Position numbers and translations under genes: made by a program
In this document: in pieces, positions 1 through 7,787 of the stretch
How the letters are laid out: each line of letters begins with the position of its first letter
How positions within the stretch are numbered: position 1 is the stretch's first letter
Notes under the pieces: model-generated
Seen by the model: the letters and a program-made list of their open reading frames with translations, nothing else
What the model was told of the DNA's origin: nothing
Databases searched by the model: none
Assembly: GCA_045531495.1 (NCBI GenBank)
Contig: JAZSED010000097.1
Span: 1-24,587, forward strand
DNA: 24,587 nt
Origin: URNF01 sp045531495
GTDB taxonomy: Bacteria > Bacillota > Clostridia > Oscillospirales > Acutalibacteraceae
Direction: 5' to 3'

Positions 1-7
1 GTGCTAA
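1..7. promoter_or_regulatory. Partial CIRCE operator (right half-site) of groESL
   Basis: The window opens with GTGCTAA, which matches the last seven bases of the right arm (GAGTGCTAA) of the CIRCE inverted repeat bound by the heat-shock repressor HrcA. It lies just upstream of the groES ribosome binding site, where CIRCE is usually found in Firmicutes. The left arm, spacer and promoter lie outside the window, so only half of the palindrome can be seen. The call rests on this short match plus position. Confidence 0.6.
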
Positions 8-41
8 AACGTGTAAGACATACTTTTAAGGAGGAATATAT

Positions 42-326
42 ATGTCTATTAAACCGTTAGCCGACCGCGTGGTTATTAAAATGGTAGAAGCCGAAGAGAC
101 CACAAAAAGCGGTATCATTTTGACGGGTGCTGCAAAGGAAAAGCCGCAGGTGGCAGAGGTTGTAGCAGTGGGTCCCGGCGGTAATGTCGAAGGTAAAGAC
201 GTTGTTATGTATGTGAAGGTAGGCGATAAGGTGCTTACCAGCAAGTATTCGGGCACCGAGATTAAATTGGACGGCGAGGAGTACATCATTGTACGGCAGA
301 ATGACATTCTCGCTGTTGTAGAATAA
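42..326 (+). CDS. groES: Co-chaperonin GroES (Hsp10)
   Basis: This 94-residue protein is the heptameric lid that caps the GroEL folding chamber in the cytoplasm. It starts MSIKPLADRVVIK and has the family's usual length. The mobile-loop region follows (TTKSGIILTGAAKEKPQ, about residues 20-36), then the VGPGG turn and the C-terminal region with the conserved YSGTEIK and ILAVVE segments. AAGGAGG at 28-34 sets the ATG start. groEL follows after 14 bases, and its Shine-Dalgarno sequence overlaps the groES stop codon, so the two are almost certainly co-transcribed and translationally linked. Regulation by HrcA is suggested by the partial CIRCE element at the window edge. Confidence 0.98.
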   Translation: MSIKPLADRVVIKMVEAEETTKSGIILTGAAKEKPQVAEVVAVGPGGNVEGKDVVMYVKVGDKVLTSKYSGTEIKLDGEEYIIVRQNDILAVVE

Positions 327-340
327 GGAGGAGTACGGTT

Positions 341-1963
341 ATGTCTAAAATGATTCTGTTCGGCGAGGAAGCCAGAAAAGCATTGCAGGCAGGTGTTGAC
401 CAGCTTGCGGATACCGTAAAAATTACCTTGGGCCCCCGCGGTCGTAACGTAGTGCTGGATAAGAAATTCGGCGCACCGCTGATTACCAATGACGGTGTTA
501 CCATCGCAAAGGAAATCGAATTGGATGATCCTTTCGAAAATATGGGCGCACAGCTTGTAAAAGAAGTTTCCACCAAAACCAATGACGTGGCCGGCGACGG
601 TACTACCACCGCTACTTTGTTGGCACAGGCGCTTATTCGTGAGGGTATGAAAAATGTTGCGGCAGGTGCCAACCCGATGTGCGTAAAACGCGGTATTCAG
701 TTGGCGGTCGATAAAGTCGTAGAAACCTTGAAAGCCAATTCCAAAAAAGTAACCGGTTCGGAAGATATTGCTTCTGCCGCCACCATTTCTGCGGGCGATG
801 CATATATCGGCAAGCTCATTGCAGAAGCGATGGAAAAGGTTTCGGCTGACGGTGTTATCACGGTGGAAGAATCCAATACCGCTGATACCTTTACCGAAGT
901 GGTAGAAGGTATGCAGTTTGACCGCGGGTATATTACCCCGTATATGGTCACCGATACCGATAAAATGGAAGCGGTTATTGAGGATGCGTTCCTGCTCATT
1001 ACCGATAAGAAAATTTCCAATATTCAGGATATTTTGCCGTTGCTGGAACAGATTCTGCAGGCGGGCAAAAAGTTGGTTATCGTTGCGGAAGATATTGAAG
1101 GCGAAGCGCTGTCTACTTTGATTGTGAATAAACTGCGAGGCACCTTTACCTGCGTTGGTGTCAAAGCACCCGGCTTTGGTGACCGTCGTAAAGAGATGCT
1201 GCAGGATATCGCTATCTTGACGGGTGGCCAGGTGATTTCGGATGAATTGGGCTATGACCTCAAAGAAACCACCATTGATATGCTTGGCCGCGCACGTCAG
1301 GTAAAGGTACAGAAAGAAACTACCGTTATCGTTGACGGTGCGGGCAATGCAGAAGCTATCAAAGCACGCGTAGCGCAGATTCGCAACCAGCTTGAAACAG
1401 CAAACAGTGAGTTTGATCGCGAAAAACTGCAGGAACGCCTCGCGAAACTCGCAGGTGGCGTGGCGGTTATCAAGGTTGGCGCTGCCACCGAAGTGGAAAT
1501 GAAAGAAAAGAAACTGCGCATCGAAGACGCGCTTGCTGCTACTAAAGCGGCTGTTGAAGAAGGCCTTGTAGCGGGTGGCGGTGTTGCACTTATCAACGCG
1601 TCCGCGGCATTGACCGAACTCGTAGAGCAGTATGAAGGCGATGAAGAAACGGGTATCAAAATTGTGCTCAAGGGCATCGAGGCTCCTGTTCGCCAGATTG
1701 CACTCAATGCAGGTCTTGAAGGCAGTGTTATCATTGACAAAATCCGCAATTCCGGTAAAGTGAACTTCGGTTTCAACTTTGCTACCGAAGAGTATGTGGA
1801 TATGTTTGCGGCGGGTATCGTTGACCCCACCAAGGTAACCCGTTCCGCTTTGCAGAACGCGGCATCTGTTGCGGCGATGGTGCTCACCACCGAGTCTCTT
1901 GTTGCTGACAAGAAAGAACCCGTAGCGGCGGCGCCCGCCCCTGCGATGGACGGTATGTATTAA
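341..1963 (+). CDS. groL: Chaperonin GroEL (Hsp60)
   Basis: This is the 540-residue ATP-dependent chaperonin subunit that forms the double-ring folding cage with GroES. Visible family hallmarks are the N-terminal ATP-binding segment LGPRGRNVVLD, the VAGDGTTTATLLAQA motif with the catalytic Asp, the apical-domain stretch FDRGYITPYMVTDT, and the C-terminal equatorial segment EEGLVAGGGVAL. Length is normal. The C-terminus ends PAPAMDGMY, so the flexible tail has one GM-type element rather than the long GGM repeat of many bacteria. The start has an ideal AAGGAGG (325-331) overlapping the groES stop. The gene is the last in the operon and is followed by a strong hairpin terminator. Confidence 0.98.
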   Translation: MSKMILFGEEARKALQAGVDQLADTVKITLGPRGRNVVLDKKFGAPLITNDGVTIAKEIELDDPFENMGAQLVKEVSTKTNDVAGDGTTTATLLAQALIREGMKNVAAGANPMCVKRGIQLAVDKVVETLKANSKKVTGSEDIASAATISAGDAYIGKLIAEAMEKVSADGVITVEESNTADTFTEVVEGMQFDRGYITPYMVTDTDKMEAVIEDAFLLITDKKISNIQDILPLLEQILQAGKKLVIVAEDIEGEALSTLIVNKLRGTFTCVGVKAPGFGDRRKEMLQDIAILTGGQVISDELGYDLKETTIDMLGRARQVKVQKETTVIVDGAGNAEAIKARVAQIRNQLETANSEFDREKLQERLAKLAGGVAVIKVGAATEVEMKEKKLRIEDALAATKAAVEEGLVAGGGVALINASAALTELVEQYEGDEETGIKIVLKGIEAPVRQIALNAGLEGSVIIDKIRNSGKVNFGFNFATEEYVDMFAAGIVDPTKVTRSALQNAASVAAMVLTTESLVADKKEPVAAAPAPAMDGMY

Positions 1964-1970
1964 GTACAAC

Positions 1971-2006
1971 AAAAAACCTCGTTTCCAAACGGAAACGAGG
2001 TTTTTT
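1971..2006. terminator. Bidirectional intrinsic terminator between groEL and mtaB
   Basis: A perfect 16-bp stem (1971-1986 with 1991-2006) closes on the 4-base loop AAAC. It is A-rich on the left and T-rich on the right, so it gives a U-tract on both strands. It lies between the convergent groEL and mtaB genes. The last base of the stem overlaps the mtaB stop codon (2006-2008, minus strand). Confidence 0.93.
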
Positions 2007-3286
2007 CATATCTCTTCGCCGAAACATTCACCGCTTTTTGCAGCGGTGATGCGTACGCGGATAATATCGCCTGCTGTATGGTTGGTTTTTACATATACAC
2101 CGACATATTCGGGCGTGTATCCGAATACGGTGCCGTCCTTCATGGAAGTTTCTAACAGAATTTCGGTTTCGGTGTCTATTTTGGACGCGGCAAACTGTTG
2201 CTGTAGGTTGCTGCAAACCTCTGCCGCGGCTTTACTGCGTGCGGATTTTATGCGGTTTAACACCTGATTAGGTGCTTTGGCGGCAGGTGTGCCGGGCCGT
2301 GGGGAGTAGGCAAAAATATGTACTCTTGCGAGTTGCATTTTCTTGACAAACGCTAAAGACGCGGCGAATTCTTCTTCGGTTTCTCCGGGGAAACCAACCA
2401 TAAAATCGGTGGTGATGGCACAATGGGGGAAATGTGCCCGTAAAGAGGCGCAAACAGCGGCGTATTCGGCTGTGGTGTAATGACGCCGCATACGCTTTAA
2501 GGTGGCATCACAGCCGCTTTGAAGGGCTAAATGGAACTGCGGACACAGTTTGGGTTGTTTTGCGAAACGCGCCACAATGTCATCGGTGATGTGGTCAGGT
2601 TCAATAGAACCAAGACGGACACGTTCGATGCCGTCTATTGCACACACCGTATCTACGGCATCGGCAATGGTGTGTCCCGTATCCTGGCCGAAGGCGGTCA
2701 AATTGATGCCGACCAGCACGATTTCCTTATAACCGTTTCGGGCAAGTTCGGTGACTTCTTCACGTAAGCTCTCCAACGAACGGGAACGGACTCTGCCACG
2801 CGCATAGGGAATGATGCAGTAGGAGCAAACACGGTTGCAGCCGTCTTCGATTTTTACAAACGCGCGGGTATGTTCGTCAAAACTGCAAATCGGTGTTTCT
2901 TCAAACGAGGTATCGTGTGCAATAACGTCTACAATACGTTGCTGCGTGGTAAAAAAGCGCTGTACGTATGTGGGCAGTGTGCGGCGCGCGGCATTGCCTA
3001 ATATAATATCAGCGTCTGTGAGGTCGGTAGCCTCATTGGGAAACGCCTGTGGCATACAACCCGTTAAAACGATGACGGCAGAAGGGTGCTCGCGGCGGCA
3101 ACGGCGTAACAACTGACGCAGCTTACGGTCGGATTCGCCTGTGACGGTACAAGAGTTGATAACCAAAACGTCTGCGTCATCATCCCAAGCTACCGTTTGA
3201 AAGCCGTTGTTCTCCATCATACGGCGCATGGCTTCTGTTTCATATTGATTTACTTTACAGCCGAGTGTGTAAAATGCAATGTTCAT
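2006..3286 (-). CDS. mtaB: tRNA (N6-L-threonylcarbamoyladenosine(37)-C2) methylthiotransferase MtaB
   Basis: This radical-SAM enzyme adds a methylthio group to t6A37 of tRNAs to make ms2t6A. The 426-residue protein has the three domains of the MiaB/MtaB/RimO family. An N-terminal domain carries the cluster cysteines C10 (LGCKVNQYE), C46 (NSCTVT) and C77 (TGCMPQ). A radical-SAM core has CNRVCSYC, with C150, C154 and C157. A short C-terminal TRAM-like segment follows (about 365-426). The LGCKVNQYE motif is typical of MtaB rather than MiaB (which has LGCQMN). The open frame extends further upstream, but the ATG at 3286 is preceded by AAGGTGA and gives the normal family N-terminus, so I start there. 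Confidence 0.93.
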   Translation of the reverse strand: MNIAFYTLGCKVNQYETEAMRRMMENNGFQTVAWDDDADVLVINSCTVTGESDRKLRQLLRRCRREHPSAVIVLTGCMPQAFPNEATDLTDADIILGNAARRTLPTYVQRFFTTQQRIVDVIAHDTSFEETPICSFDEHTRAFVKIEDGCNRVCSYCIIPYARGRVRSRSLESLREEVTELARNGYKEIVLVGINLTAFGQDTGHTIADAVDTVCAIDGIERVRLGSIEPDHITDDIVARFAKQPKLCPQFHLALQSGCDATLKRMRRHYTTAEYAAVCASLRAHFPHCAITTDFMVGFPGETEEEFAASLAFVKKMQLARVHIFAYSPRPGTPAAKAPNQVLNRIKSARSKAAAEVCSNLQQQFAASKIDTETEILLETSMKDGTVFGYTPEYVGVYVKTNHTAGDIIRVRITAAKSGECFGEEI

Positions 3287-3316
3287 ATACTTCACCTTTT
3301 TTTGTGAGATGTTATC

Positions 3317-3344
3317 TTGAATTTTCGTTTTCTTGTGATATACT
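3317..3344 (+). promoter_or_regulatory. Sigma-A type promoter of the HPr-like gene
   Basis: TTGAAT (3317-3322) and TATACT (3339-3344) are separated by 16 bp and lie 30 bases upstream of the HPr-like ATG, in the gap diverging from mtaB. Both hexamers are near consensus. Confidence 0.7.
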
Positions 3345-3373
3345 GAAATAAAAGGGATGAGGGGAGCAAAGAA

Positions 3374-3610
3374 ATGTATACCGCGACAATTCTTTTGAAC
3401 ACATTTGAAAATGCGAAACAGTTTGTGCAGATTTGCAGTGAACAGTCGTTTAACATTGAGGTTTCCGCAGGAAATATGGTGGTGCACGCAAAGTCAATTA
3501 TCGGCGTGTTAAGTATGGATCTTACCGAGCCGATGCAGTTGACCGTAAAAAAAGGGGATAAAGCAGCTGTCGAGCAATTTGCAGCCCGTATAGCGCCTTT
3601 TACACGATAA
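3374..3610 (+). CDS. HPr-family protein lacking the phospho-histidine
   Basis: This 78-residue protein has the length and pattern of the PTS phosphocarrier HPr. The best landmark is AKSIIGVLSMDL (residues 39-50), which matches the KSIMGVMSL region of Bacillus HPr around the regulatory Ser46; here the serine is S41. The usual N-terminal GIHARPA segment with His15 is replaced by NTFENAKQF, which has no histidine, so the protein should not accept phosphate from enzyme I. This resembles Crh of Bacillus, which keeps Ser46 but lacks His15 and acts only in CcpA signalling. A regulatory rather than transport role is an inference. A GAGGGGAG Shine-Dalgarno sequence precedes the ATG. The 3' end overlaps the convergent DUF3810 gene by 11 bp. 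Confidence 0.8.
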   Translation: MYTATILLNTFENAKQFVQICSEQSFNIEVSAGNMVVHAKSIIGVLSMDLTEPMQLTVKKGDKAAVEQFAARIAPFTR

Positions 3611-4706
3611 TATACGTGTTATAATACTGCAATATAAGAGAGACTACCTGATTGTAGCTCAAAACACCGCTTTGGACACCGTTTACTTTAATGAAGGCAT
3701 CGTTGAAATCTTGTGAAGACGTCATAACATCGCCTTCAAATTGTTTCCAATAGGTATTGCGTTGTTTCAAATCACGGAAAACGCTGTCAGAGCATACGGC
3801 ACGCACATCGGCGCACAAGGTGGGGTCGTATGCGTATAAAGCGTTGTAACAGTATACAAACGCGCTGAGATACCCTGAATAGACGGCGTCGGGAATTTCG
3901 CTTGTAGAACAGGCGAGAAAGGCGATGAAATTACACGCGTCTTCACGCGCAAAACCCATTGTATGGGCAATTTCGTGGGTGGCGGTGTAGTATAGACTGC
4001 TGTGCGGCATATCAACATTGACGCTGACTTCGCCCAGCCACGGACAGTAAACACCTGTATATCCGGTATACGACCAATACCGTGACAAGGTGACGGGCTT
4101 TACACGCCAAACACCCGAGAATAAGAAGGGATATGTCTCTCTTAGAGGTCTGTAACAGTCGTCTGCAGTTAACAGAGCCGTATTTACGCTACCCGACAAC
4201 TGCATATACCCGTTTTCATCCTCTGCCACCGACAGTCGGGCGGCAGAGGTTTTTTGTGCGATATCAATGGTTACCTGCTGTAAGAAAGCAGCATCGTACG
4301 TTTGATTATGGAGTGACATCAGCTCGCCGACAGAGAGTCTGGAAAAATTACCGCCGTCCATAATCATAAACATAAGGGCGGCTATCGAAATACACCAACA
4401 AACAAATCTGGCACCTTTTTCCGCAACAGATTTACGGTCTTGGCGCTTTATAAGACGATAAACGAAGATACCTGTGAGAGAAAGTAACGTGGGAACGGCG
4501 AGCAACACTACAAGCTCTGTCACGGAAAAAGGTATACAGGAGAGCAAAAAGGTCAGCGGCACGCAAAACAGGCGGAAAACGCCCCGTGTAAAAACATATT
4601 CTGTGAACTTTGGAAAGAGAGGCAGTAAGAAGTAGAGTAATACGGCTACCAAAAGCGGTAAAACCGCGAACAGCCATTTATACCGCAAAGGGCGCTTCTT
4701 GGACAT
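3600..4706 (-). CDS. DUF3810 family membrane protein with HEIAH metalloprotease-like motif
   Basis: This 368-residue protein matches my recollection of the DUF3810 family, whose function is not established. An N-terminal part has about three hydrophobic membrane segments (roughly 11-32, 58-85 and 100-118). A soluble C-terminal part contains HEIAH (H244, E245, H248), followed by GFAREDACNF with E255 as a candidate third ligand. This is the arrangement of a gluzincin-like zinc peptidase, so membrane-anchored protease activity is plausible but inferred. The frame extends eight codons upstream to a GTG. The ATG at 4706 has AAGGAG at a good distance, so I chose it. The gene lies 42 bp downstream of feoB on the same strand and converges with the HPr-like gene. 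Confidence 0.82.
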   Translation of the reverse strand: MSKKRPLRYKWLFAVLPLLVAVLLYFLLPLFPKFTEYVFTRGVFRLFCVPLTFLLSCIPFSVTELVVLLAVPTLLSLTGIFVYRLIKRQDRKSVAEKGARFVCWCISIAALMFMIMDGGNFSRLSVGELMSLHNQTYDAAFLQQVTIDIAQKTSAARLSVAEDENGYMQLSGSVNTALLTADDCYRPLRETYPFLFSGVWRVKPVTLSRYWSYTGYTGVYCPWLGEVSVNVDMPHSSLYYTATHEIAHTMGFAREDACNFIAFLACSTSEIPDAVYSGYLSAFVYCYNALYAYDPTLCADVRAVCSDSVFRDLKQRNTYWKQFEGDVMTSSQDFNDAFIKVNGVQSGVLSYNQVVSLILQYYNTYIIV

Positions 4707-4733
4707 ATCTCTCACTCCTTTTCTACTCACACC

Positions 4734-4763
4734 ATTATAGCATACTTGTCAAGGCATAAACAA
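4734..4763 (-). promoter_or_regulatory. Possible promoter of the DUF3810 gene
   Basis: On the minus strand a perfect TATAAT (4734-4739) lies 27 bases upstream of the DUF3810 start. The best -35 is TTGTTT (4758-4763) with an 18-bp spacer, overlapping the feoB 3' end. A TTGACA is also present but only 7 bp from the -10, so it cannot serve as its -35. The -10 is good and the -35 is weak. Confidence 0.4.
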
Positions 4764-6833
4764 TCGCCAAATACAGGTGGTAACGAAGCAAAGCAGTATG
4801 CCGATAGCGGTGGGAAGCAGGGCGGCAAGAAGGGTCCATTTGTAAGATGCGGTCTCTTTACGGATGGTGGCAAGAGTGGTGGAGCAAGGCCAATGGAACA
4901 AAGAAAACAGCATCACGTTGACTGCGGTTAGCGGCGTCCAGCCGTTGTGTATAAATATCGTTTTTAAAGTAGACAGATCTGCAATATCGGTTAAAGTTCC
5001 TGTGGACATATATGCCATAATAATAATCGGTACAACAATTTCGTTGGCGGGAAACCCGAGAATAAATGCGATGAGGATAACCCCGTCCAGACCGATGAAA
5101 CGAGCAACAGGGTCTAAAGCTGCTGCGGCATATTGCAAAAGAGTGTTATCGCCGACGGTGAGGTTGGCAAATAACCATAAAATAAGTCCTGCCGGCGCGG
5201 CAACCGCCGCTGCGCGGCCGAGCACAAAGATAGTGCGGTCCCACAGGGAACGCCAGAGAACCTTTCCGATTTGCGGCCTACGGTATGGTGGCAATTCCAA
5301 CGTAAAAGAGGAGGGGACACCTTTCAGTACCGTTAGAGAAAGCATTTTAGTGGTGAAAAAGGTAACGAAAATACCTAACAGAATGAGGCCCGTTAATAGA
5401 GCGGCAGATAAACCGAAAGACAGTATACCGCTTGCGTTGCCAATAAAAAACATAGTTAAAATGCTGATAAGAGTGGGGAAACGACCGTTGCACGGCACAA
5501 AATTATTGGTTAGGATAGCAAGCAAGCGTTCGCGCGGCGAATCGATAATACGCGCGCCTATGACACCTGCCGCGTTGCATCCGAATCCCATACACATGGT
5601 GAGTGCTTGTTTGCCGCAGGCGTTGCTTTTTTGAAACGGTTTGTCTAAATTATATGCTAAACGAGGCAAATACCCGACGTCCTCCAATAACGTAAAGAGG
5701 GGGAAGAATATTGCCATAGGCGGTAACATAACGGCGATAACCCAGGTCAGAACACGATATACACCTAATATCAACGCACCGTATAACCAATCAGGGGCTT
5801 GTATCATAACAAAAAAACGTGTCAACTGCATTTCCAGATAGGAAAACCCTTTTGATAGTAAAGCGGACGGGTAGTTGGCACCCACAATTGTTAACCAAAA
5901 AACCAATAAAAGGAGCAAAATCATTGAAATGTACGCGGTCCTTTTTCCTGTAAGAAAGCGGTCAATCGTCAAATCGCGATTGTTGTATCGGTTATTCTCA
6001 TAGCAAACACAATTCTTGCAAATTGCAGCAGCGGCATTCATTAAGGTGGAAGCCAATGTGTCTTTTAATTCTTCGTGGGAAATGCCGTCCGCCTCTAATT
6101 GTTCTCGCGCGTGGGCGGCTACATCTATGGCCTCTACCAAAAGCTCCTTGTCATAATGTACTGCACATTCATCCCTTAATGCAAAATCGTTTTCTAACAA
6201 CTTTAGCGCCACAAAACGACGCCGTTTTTTGTTGCTTTCTATGGGCTTTAGCGCTTTTTCTATACTTTTGACAGCGGATTCTATGGGCGGGGAATACGTA
6301 ATGGCAGGCGGAGCCGGGGAGGTGGTTACGGCCTTCTCAATAGTAGAAACCAAGGCCTGTAAATCGCTTTTTCGATGGGCGGAAATGCCGACAACCGGCA
6401 AATGCAAAGCCTTTGCAAGAGCTTTTATGTCGATGTGTATGTGTTTTTTTGCCGCCTCGTCCATCAGGTTGATGCACACCACTACCTTGTCGGTTACCTC
6501 TGTGATTTGCAAAACCAGATTTAAATTTCGTTCAAGGCAGGTGGCATCGCATACGACAACCGTAACATCGGGGTTTCCAAAGCATATAAAATCTCTTGCC
6601 ACCGATTCTTCGGCAGAATGTGCTAAAAGAGAATATGTTCCCGGAATATCCACGAGTATAAAATTTCCTTTTTCTGTTTCTAAGCATCCGTGTGCACTGC
6701 TGACTGTTTTGCCGGGCCAATTTCCCGTGTGTTGCCGCATGCCGGTAAGACCGTTAAAAACCGTACTTTTCCCCACGTTAGGATTGCCTGCCAACGCTAC
6801 AACGGTGTCACTTTCCTGTCGTTTGAAGAGCAT
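4749..6833 (-). CDS. feoB: Ferrous iron transport protein B, first copy
   Basis: FeoB imports Fe2+ across the cytoplasmic membrane. This copy is about 694 residues. The N-terminal G domain has G1 GNPNVGKS (16-23), G3 DIPG (62-65) and G4 NLMD (122-125). A helical insert follows, then a polytopic membrane domain with the gate motif GFGCNAAGVIGARI and the late FSLFHWPCSTTL segment. The frame stays open to a TTG at 6899 and an ATG at 6881, both overlapping feoA. The ATG at 6833 has AAGGA seven bases upstream and leaves ten residues before the G domain, so I prefer it; the longer starts cannot be excluded. feoA lies 34 bp upstream on the same strand. No copy of the GGTTAGC inverted repeat of the other feo cluster is visible upstream. 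Confidence 0.95.
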   Translation of the reverse strand: MLFKRQESDTVVALAGNPNVGKSTVFNGLTGMRQHTGNWPGKTVSSAHGCLETEKGNFILVDIPGTYSLLAHSAEESVARDFICFGNPDVTVVVCDATCLERNLNLVLQITEVTDKVVVCINLMDEAAKKHIHIDIKALAKALHLPVVGISAHRKSDLQALVSTIEKAVTTSPAPPAITYSPPIESAVKSIEKALKPIESNKKRRRFVALKLLENDFALRDECAVHYDKELLVEAIDVAAHAREQLEADGISHEELKDTLASTLMNAAAAICKNCVCYENNRYNNRDLTIDRFLTGKRTAYISMILLLLLVFWLTIVGANYPSALLSKGFSYLEMQLTRFFVMIQAPDWLYGALILGVYRVLTWVIAVMLPPMAIFFPLFTLLEDVGYLPRLAYNLDKPFQKSNACGKQALTMCMGFGCNAAGVIGARIIDSPRERLLAILTNNFVPCNGRFPTLISILTMFFIGNASGILSFGLSAALLTGLILLGIFVTFFTTKMLSLTVLKGVPSSFTLELPPYRRPQIGKVLWRSLWDRTIFVLGRAAAVAAPAGLILWLFANLTVGDNTLLQYAAAALDPVARFIGLDGVILIAFILGFPANEIVVPIIIMAYMSTGTLTDIADLSTLKTIFIHNGWTPLTAVNVMLFSLFHWPCSTTLATIRKETASYKWTLLAALLPTAIGILLCFVTTCIWRLFMP

Positions 6834-6867
6834 TCCGCTATCCTTGACATTTTTGCCGACCGAACGG

Positions 6868-7116
6868 TTAGTGAGCCCCATCGCTATCACCACGGACAAT
6901 TACTTTTTCGCAATCGCTTCGCCTCAAGGCAATAATGCTGCCGCGTATGTTGAAAGCAACCGGGTCTCCCGCGGGACTTTGTCCGACACAGGTTACAACG
7001 GTGTTTTTGGTCAAACCGATATCCAGCAGTCGTCTTCTCATACTGTCGGAGGACTGCAATGCAACAACGGTAGCGCTTTCATTTATGTTTAAGTCCGCCA
7101 AGGTATTTGTAGACAT
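6868..7116 (-). CDS. feoA: Ferrous iron transport protein A (FeoA, SH3-like), first copy
   Basis: This 82-residue cytoplasmic protein has the FeoA SH3-like fold pattern. It begins with a LADLNINESATVVALQ strand region, continues with MRRRLLDIGLTKNTVVTCV, and ends with the GDPVAFNIRGSIIALRRSDCEKVIV segment. The MRRRLLDIGL and IRGSIIALR elements are the characteristic family motifs. FeoA is thought to bind FeoB or modulate its GTPase. An AAAGGT sequence about ten bases before the ATG serves as the ribosome binding site. feoB follows on the same strand. A terminator hairpin at 7187-7220 separates this gene from the upstream dtxR-type regulator, so feoAB should have its own promoter, which I could not place with confidence. 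Confidence 0.92.
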   Translation of the reverse strand: MSTNTLADLNINESATVVALQSSDSMRRRLLDIGLTKNTVVTCVGQSPAGDPVAFNIRGSIIALRRSDCEKVIVRGDSDGAH

Positions 7117-7186
7117 ATAAAACAGACCTTTCTAAAAAATGCTATCTCCCTACATACTATTCCGCTTAAAAAACGTGGTGCATATA

Positions 7187-7220
7187 GAAAACGCACGGTC
7201 TAAATTGACCGTGCGTTTTC
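7187..7220 (-). terminator. Intrinsic terminator downstream of the DtxR-type regulator
   Basis: A perfect 14-bp stem (7187-7200 with 7207-7220) closes on a 6-base loop. On the minus strand the second arm ends in a T-rich run (GTTTTC then TATA). It begins two bases after the regulator's stop codon and separates that gene from feoA. Confidence 0.85.
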
Positions 7221-7222
7221 GG

Positions 7223-7588
7223 TTATTTCCGTTCCATAAAGTTTTTGATGGCGGCGATGGTTTGTTCGCTGACCACGTGTTCGATTTTACAGGCGTCTTT
7301 GGCTGCGGTTTCATCATCTACACCGATGAACGCCAAAAACTCGGACAAAACAGTGTGTCGTTCAAAAATGTTTTTTGCTGCTTGATGACCGTTTTCGGTG
7401 AGTGAAAGGTAACCATCTGCATCGGCGGTGAGATAACCGCCGTTTTTCAACAAACTGACCGCTCTGCTGACACTCGGTTTGGAATATCCCATATGCTCAG
7501 CGATGTCAATGCTGCGCACGGTTCCTGTTTTTTGCGAGAGCACATATATGGTTTCAAGATACATTTCTGCGGATTCATGTAACGGCAT
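7223..7588 (-). CDS. DtxR/IdeR-family metal-dependent transcriptional regulator (iron-type ligand set)
   Basis: This 121-residue regulator has an N-terminal winged helix (about 1-65, with SIDIAEHMGYSKPSVSRAVSLL as the recognition region) and the metal-binding dimerisation domain (66-121). It lacks the third SH3-like domain. Aligned by eye to the family, the primary-site residues are M9, C100, E103 and H104. These correspond to Met10, Cys102, Glu105 and His106 of the iron regulators DtxR/IdeR. MntR has Asp at the first position. Of the ancillary site, H78 is present, but the equivalents of Glu83 and His98 appear changed. The ATG at 7588 has AAGGAG upstream, and the longer frame has no such support. 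The gene sits between two Feo clusters and very probably controls the plus-strand one through the boxes at 7717, 7752 and 8017. Confidence 0.92.
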   Translation of the reverse strand: MPLHESAEMYLETIYVLSQKTGTVRSIDIAEHMGYSKPSVSRAVSLLKNGGYLTADADGYLSLTENGHQAAKNIFERHTVLSEFLAFIGVDDETAAKDACKIEHVVSEQTIAAIKNFMERK

Positions 7589-7616
7589 CGTAAAACTCCT
7601 TAAATATGATGAGTTT

Positions 7617-7645
7617 AGTATACCATATGGGAAGTGTGTTTGCAA
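7617..7645 (-). promoter_or_regulatory. Promoter of the DtxR-type regulator
   Basis: On the minus strand TTGCAA (7640-7645) and TATACT (7617-7622) are 17 bp apart and 29 bases upstream of the start codon. No GGTTAGC-type box overlaps it, so autoregulation through that motif is not supported. Confidence 0.8.
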
Positions 7646-7681
7646 TAGGTAACTTTTTTACTGAAATTGGCAAAATTCCCC

Positions 7682-7710
7682 TTGACAAATAAGAAAAGCG
7701 GGTGTATTAT
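7682..7710 (+). promoter_or_regulatory. Promoter of the plus-strand feo operon
   Basis: A perfect TTGACA (7682-7687) and TATTAT (7705-7710) are separated by 17 bp. The expected transcription start is near 7717, inside the first inverted repeat, as expected for a repressor-controlled promoter. Confidence 0.87.
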
Positions 7711-7716
7711 TTTTGT

Positions 7717-7734
7717 GGTTAGCAACCGCTAACC
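7717..7734. promoter_or_regulatory. Putative DtxR-type operator, box 1
   Basis: The perfect inverted repeat GGTTAGC-AACC-GCTAACC begins 7 bp after the -10 hexamer and covers the predicted transcription start. The same motif recurs at 7752 and 8017. No other complete copy was found by eye in the window. Assignment to the adjacent DtxR-family regulator is inferred from position and from the dyad resembling the GGTTAG/CTAACC core of DtxR/IdeR sites. Confidence 0.82.
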
Positions 7735-7751
7735 GCTTTTCAACGAAATAT

Positions 7752-7769
7752 GGTTAGCCGCTGCTAATC
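7752..7769. promoter_or_regulatory. Putative DtxR-type operator, box 2
   Basis: GGTTAGC-CGCT-GCTAATC is a second copy with one mismatch in the right arm. Its centre is 35 bp from box 1. It lies in the 5' leader just before the feoA ribosome binding site. Confidence 0.8.
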
Positions 7770-7787
7770 GTGCTATGGAGGAACGAT

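Noticed and set aside
26..1972. Long open frame (648 codons) on the minus strand opposite groES-groEL
   Set aside because: It is a shadow of the biased codon use of groEL. It has no recognisable domain and no ribosome binding site, and it crosses two certain genes.
7117..7186. Search for an iron-regulator box before the minus-strand feoA
   Set aside because: No GGTTAGC or similar dyad was found, and no convincing -35/-10 pair could be fixed.
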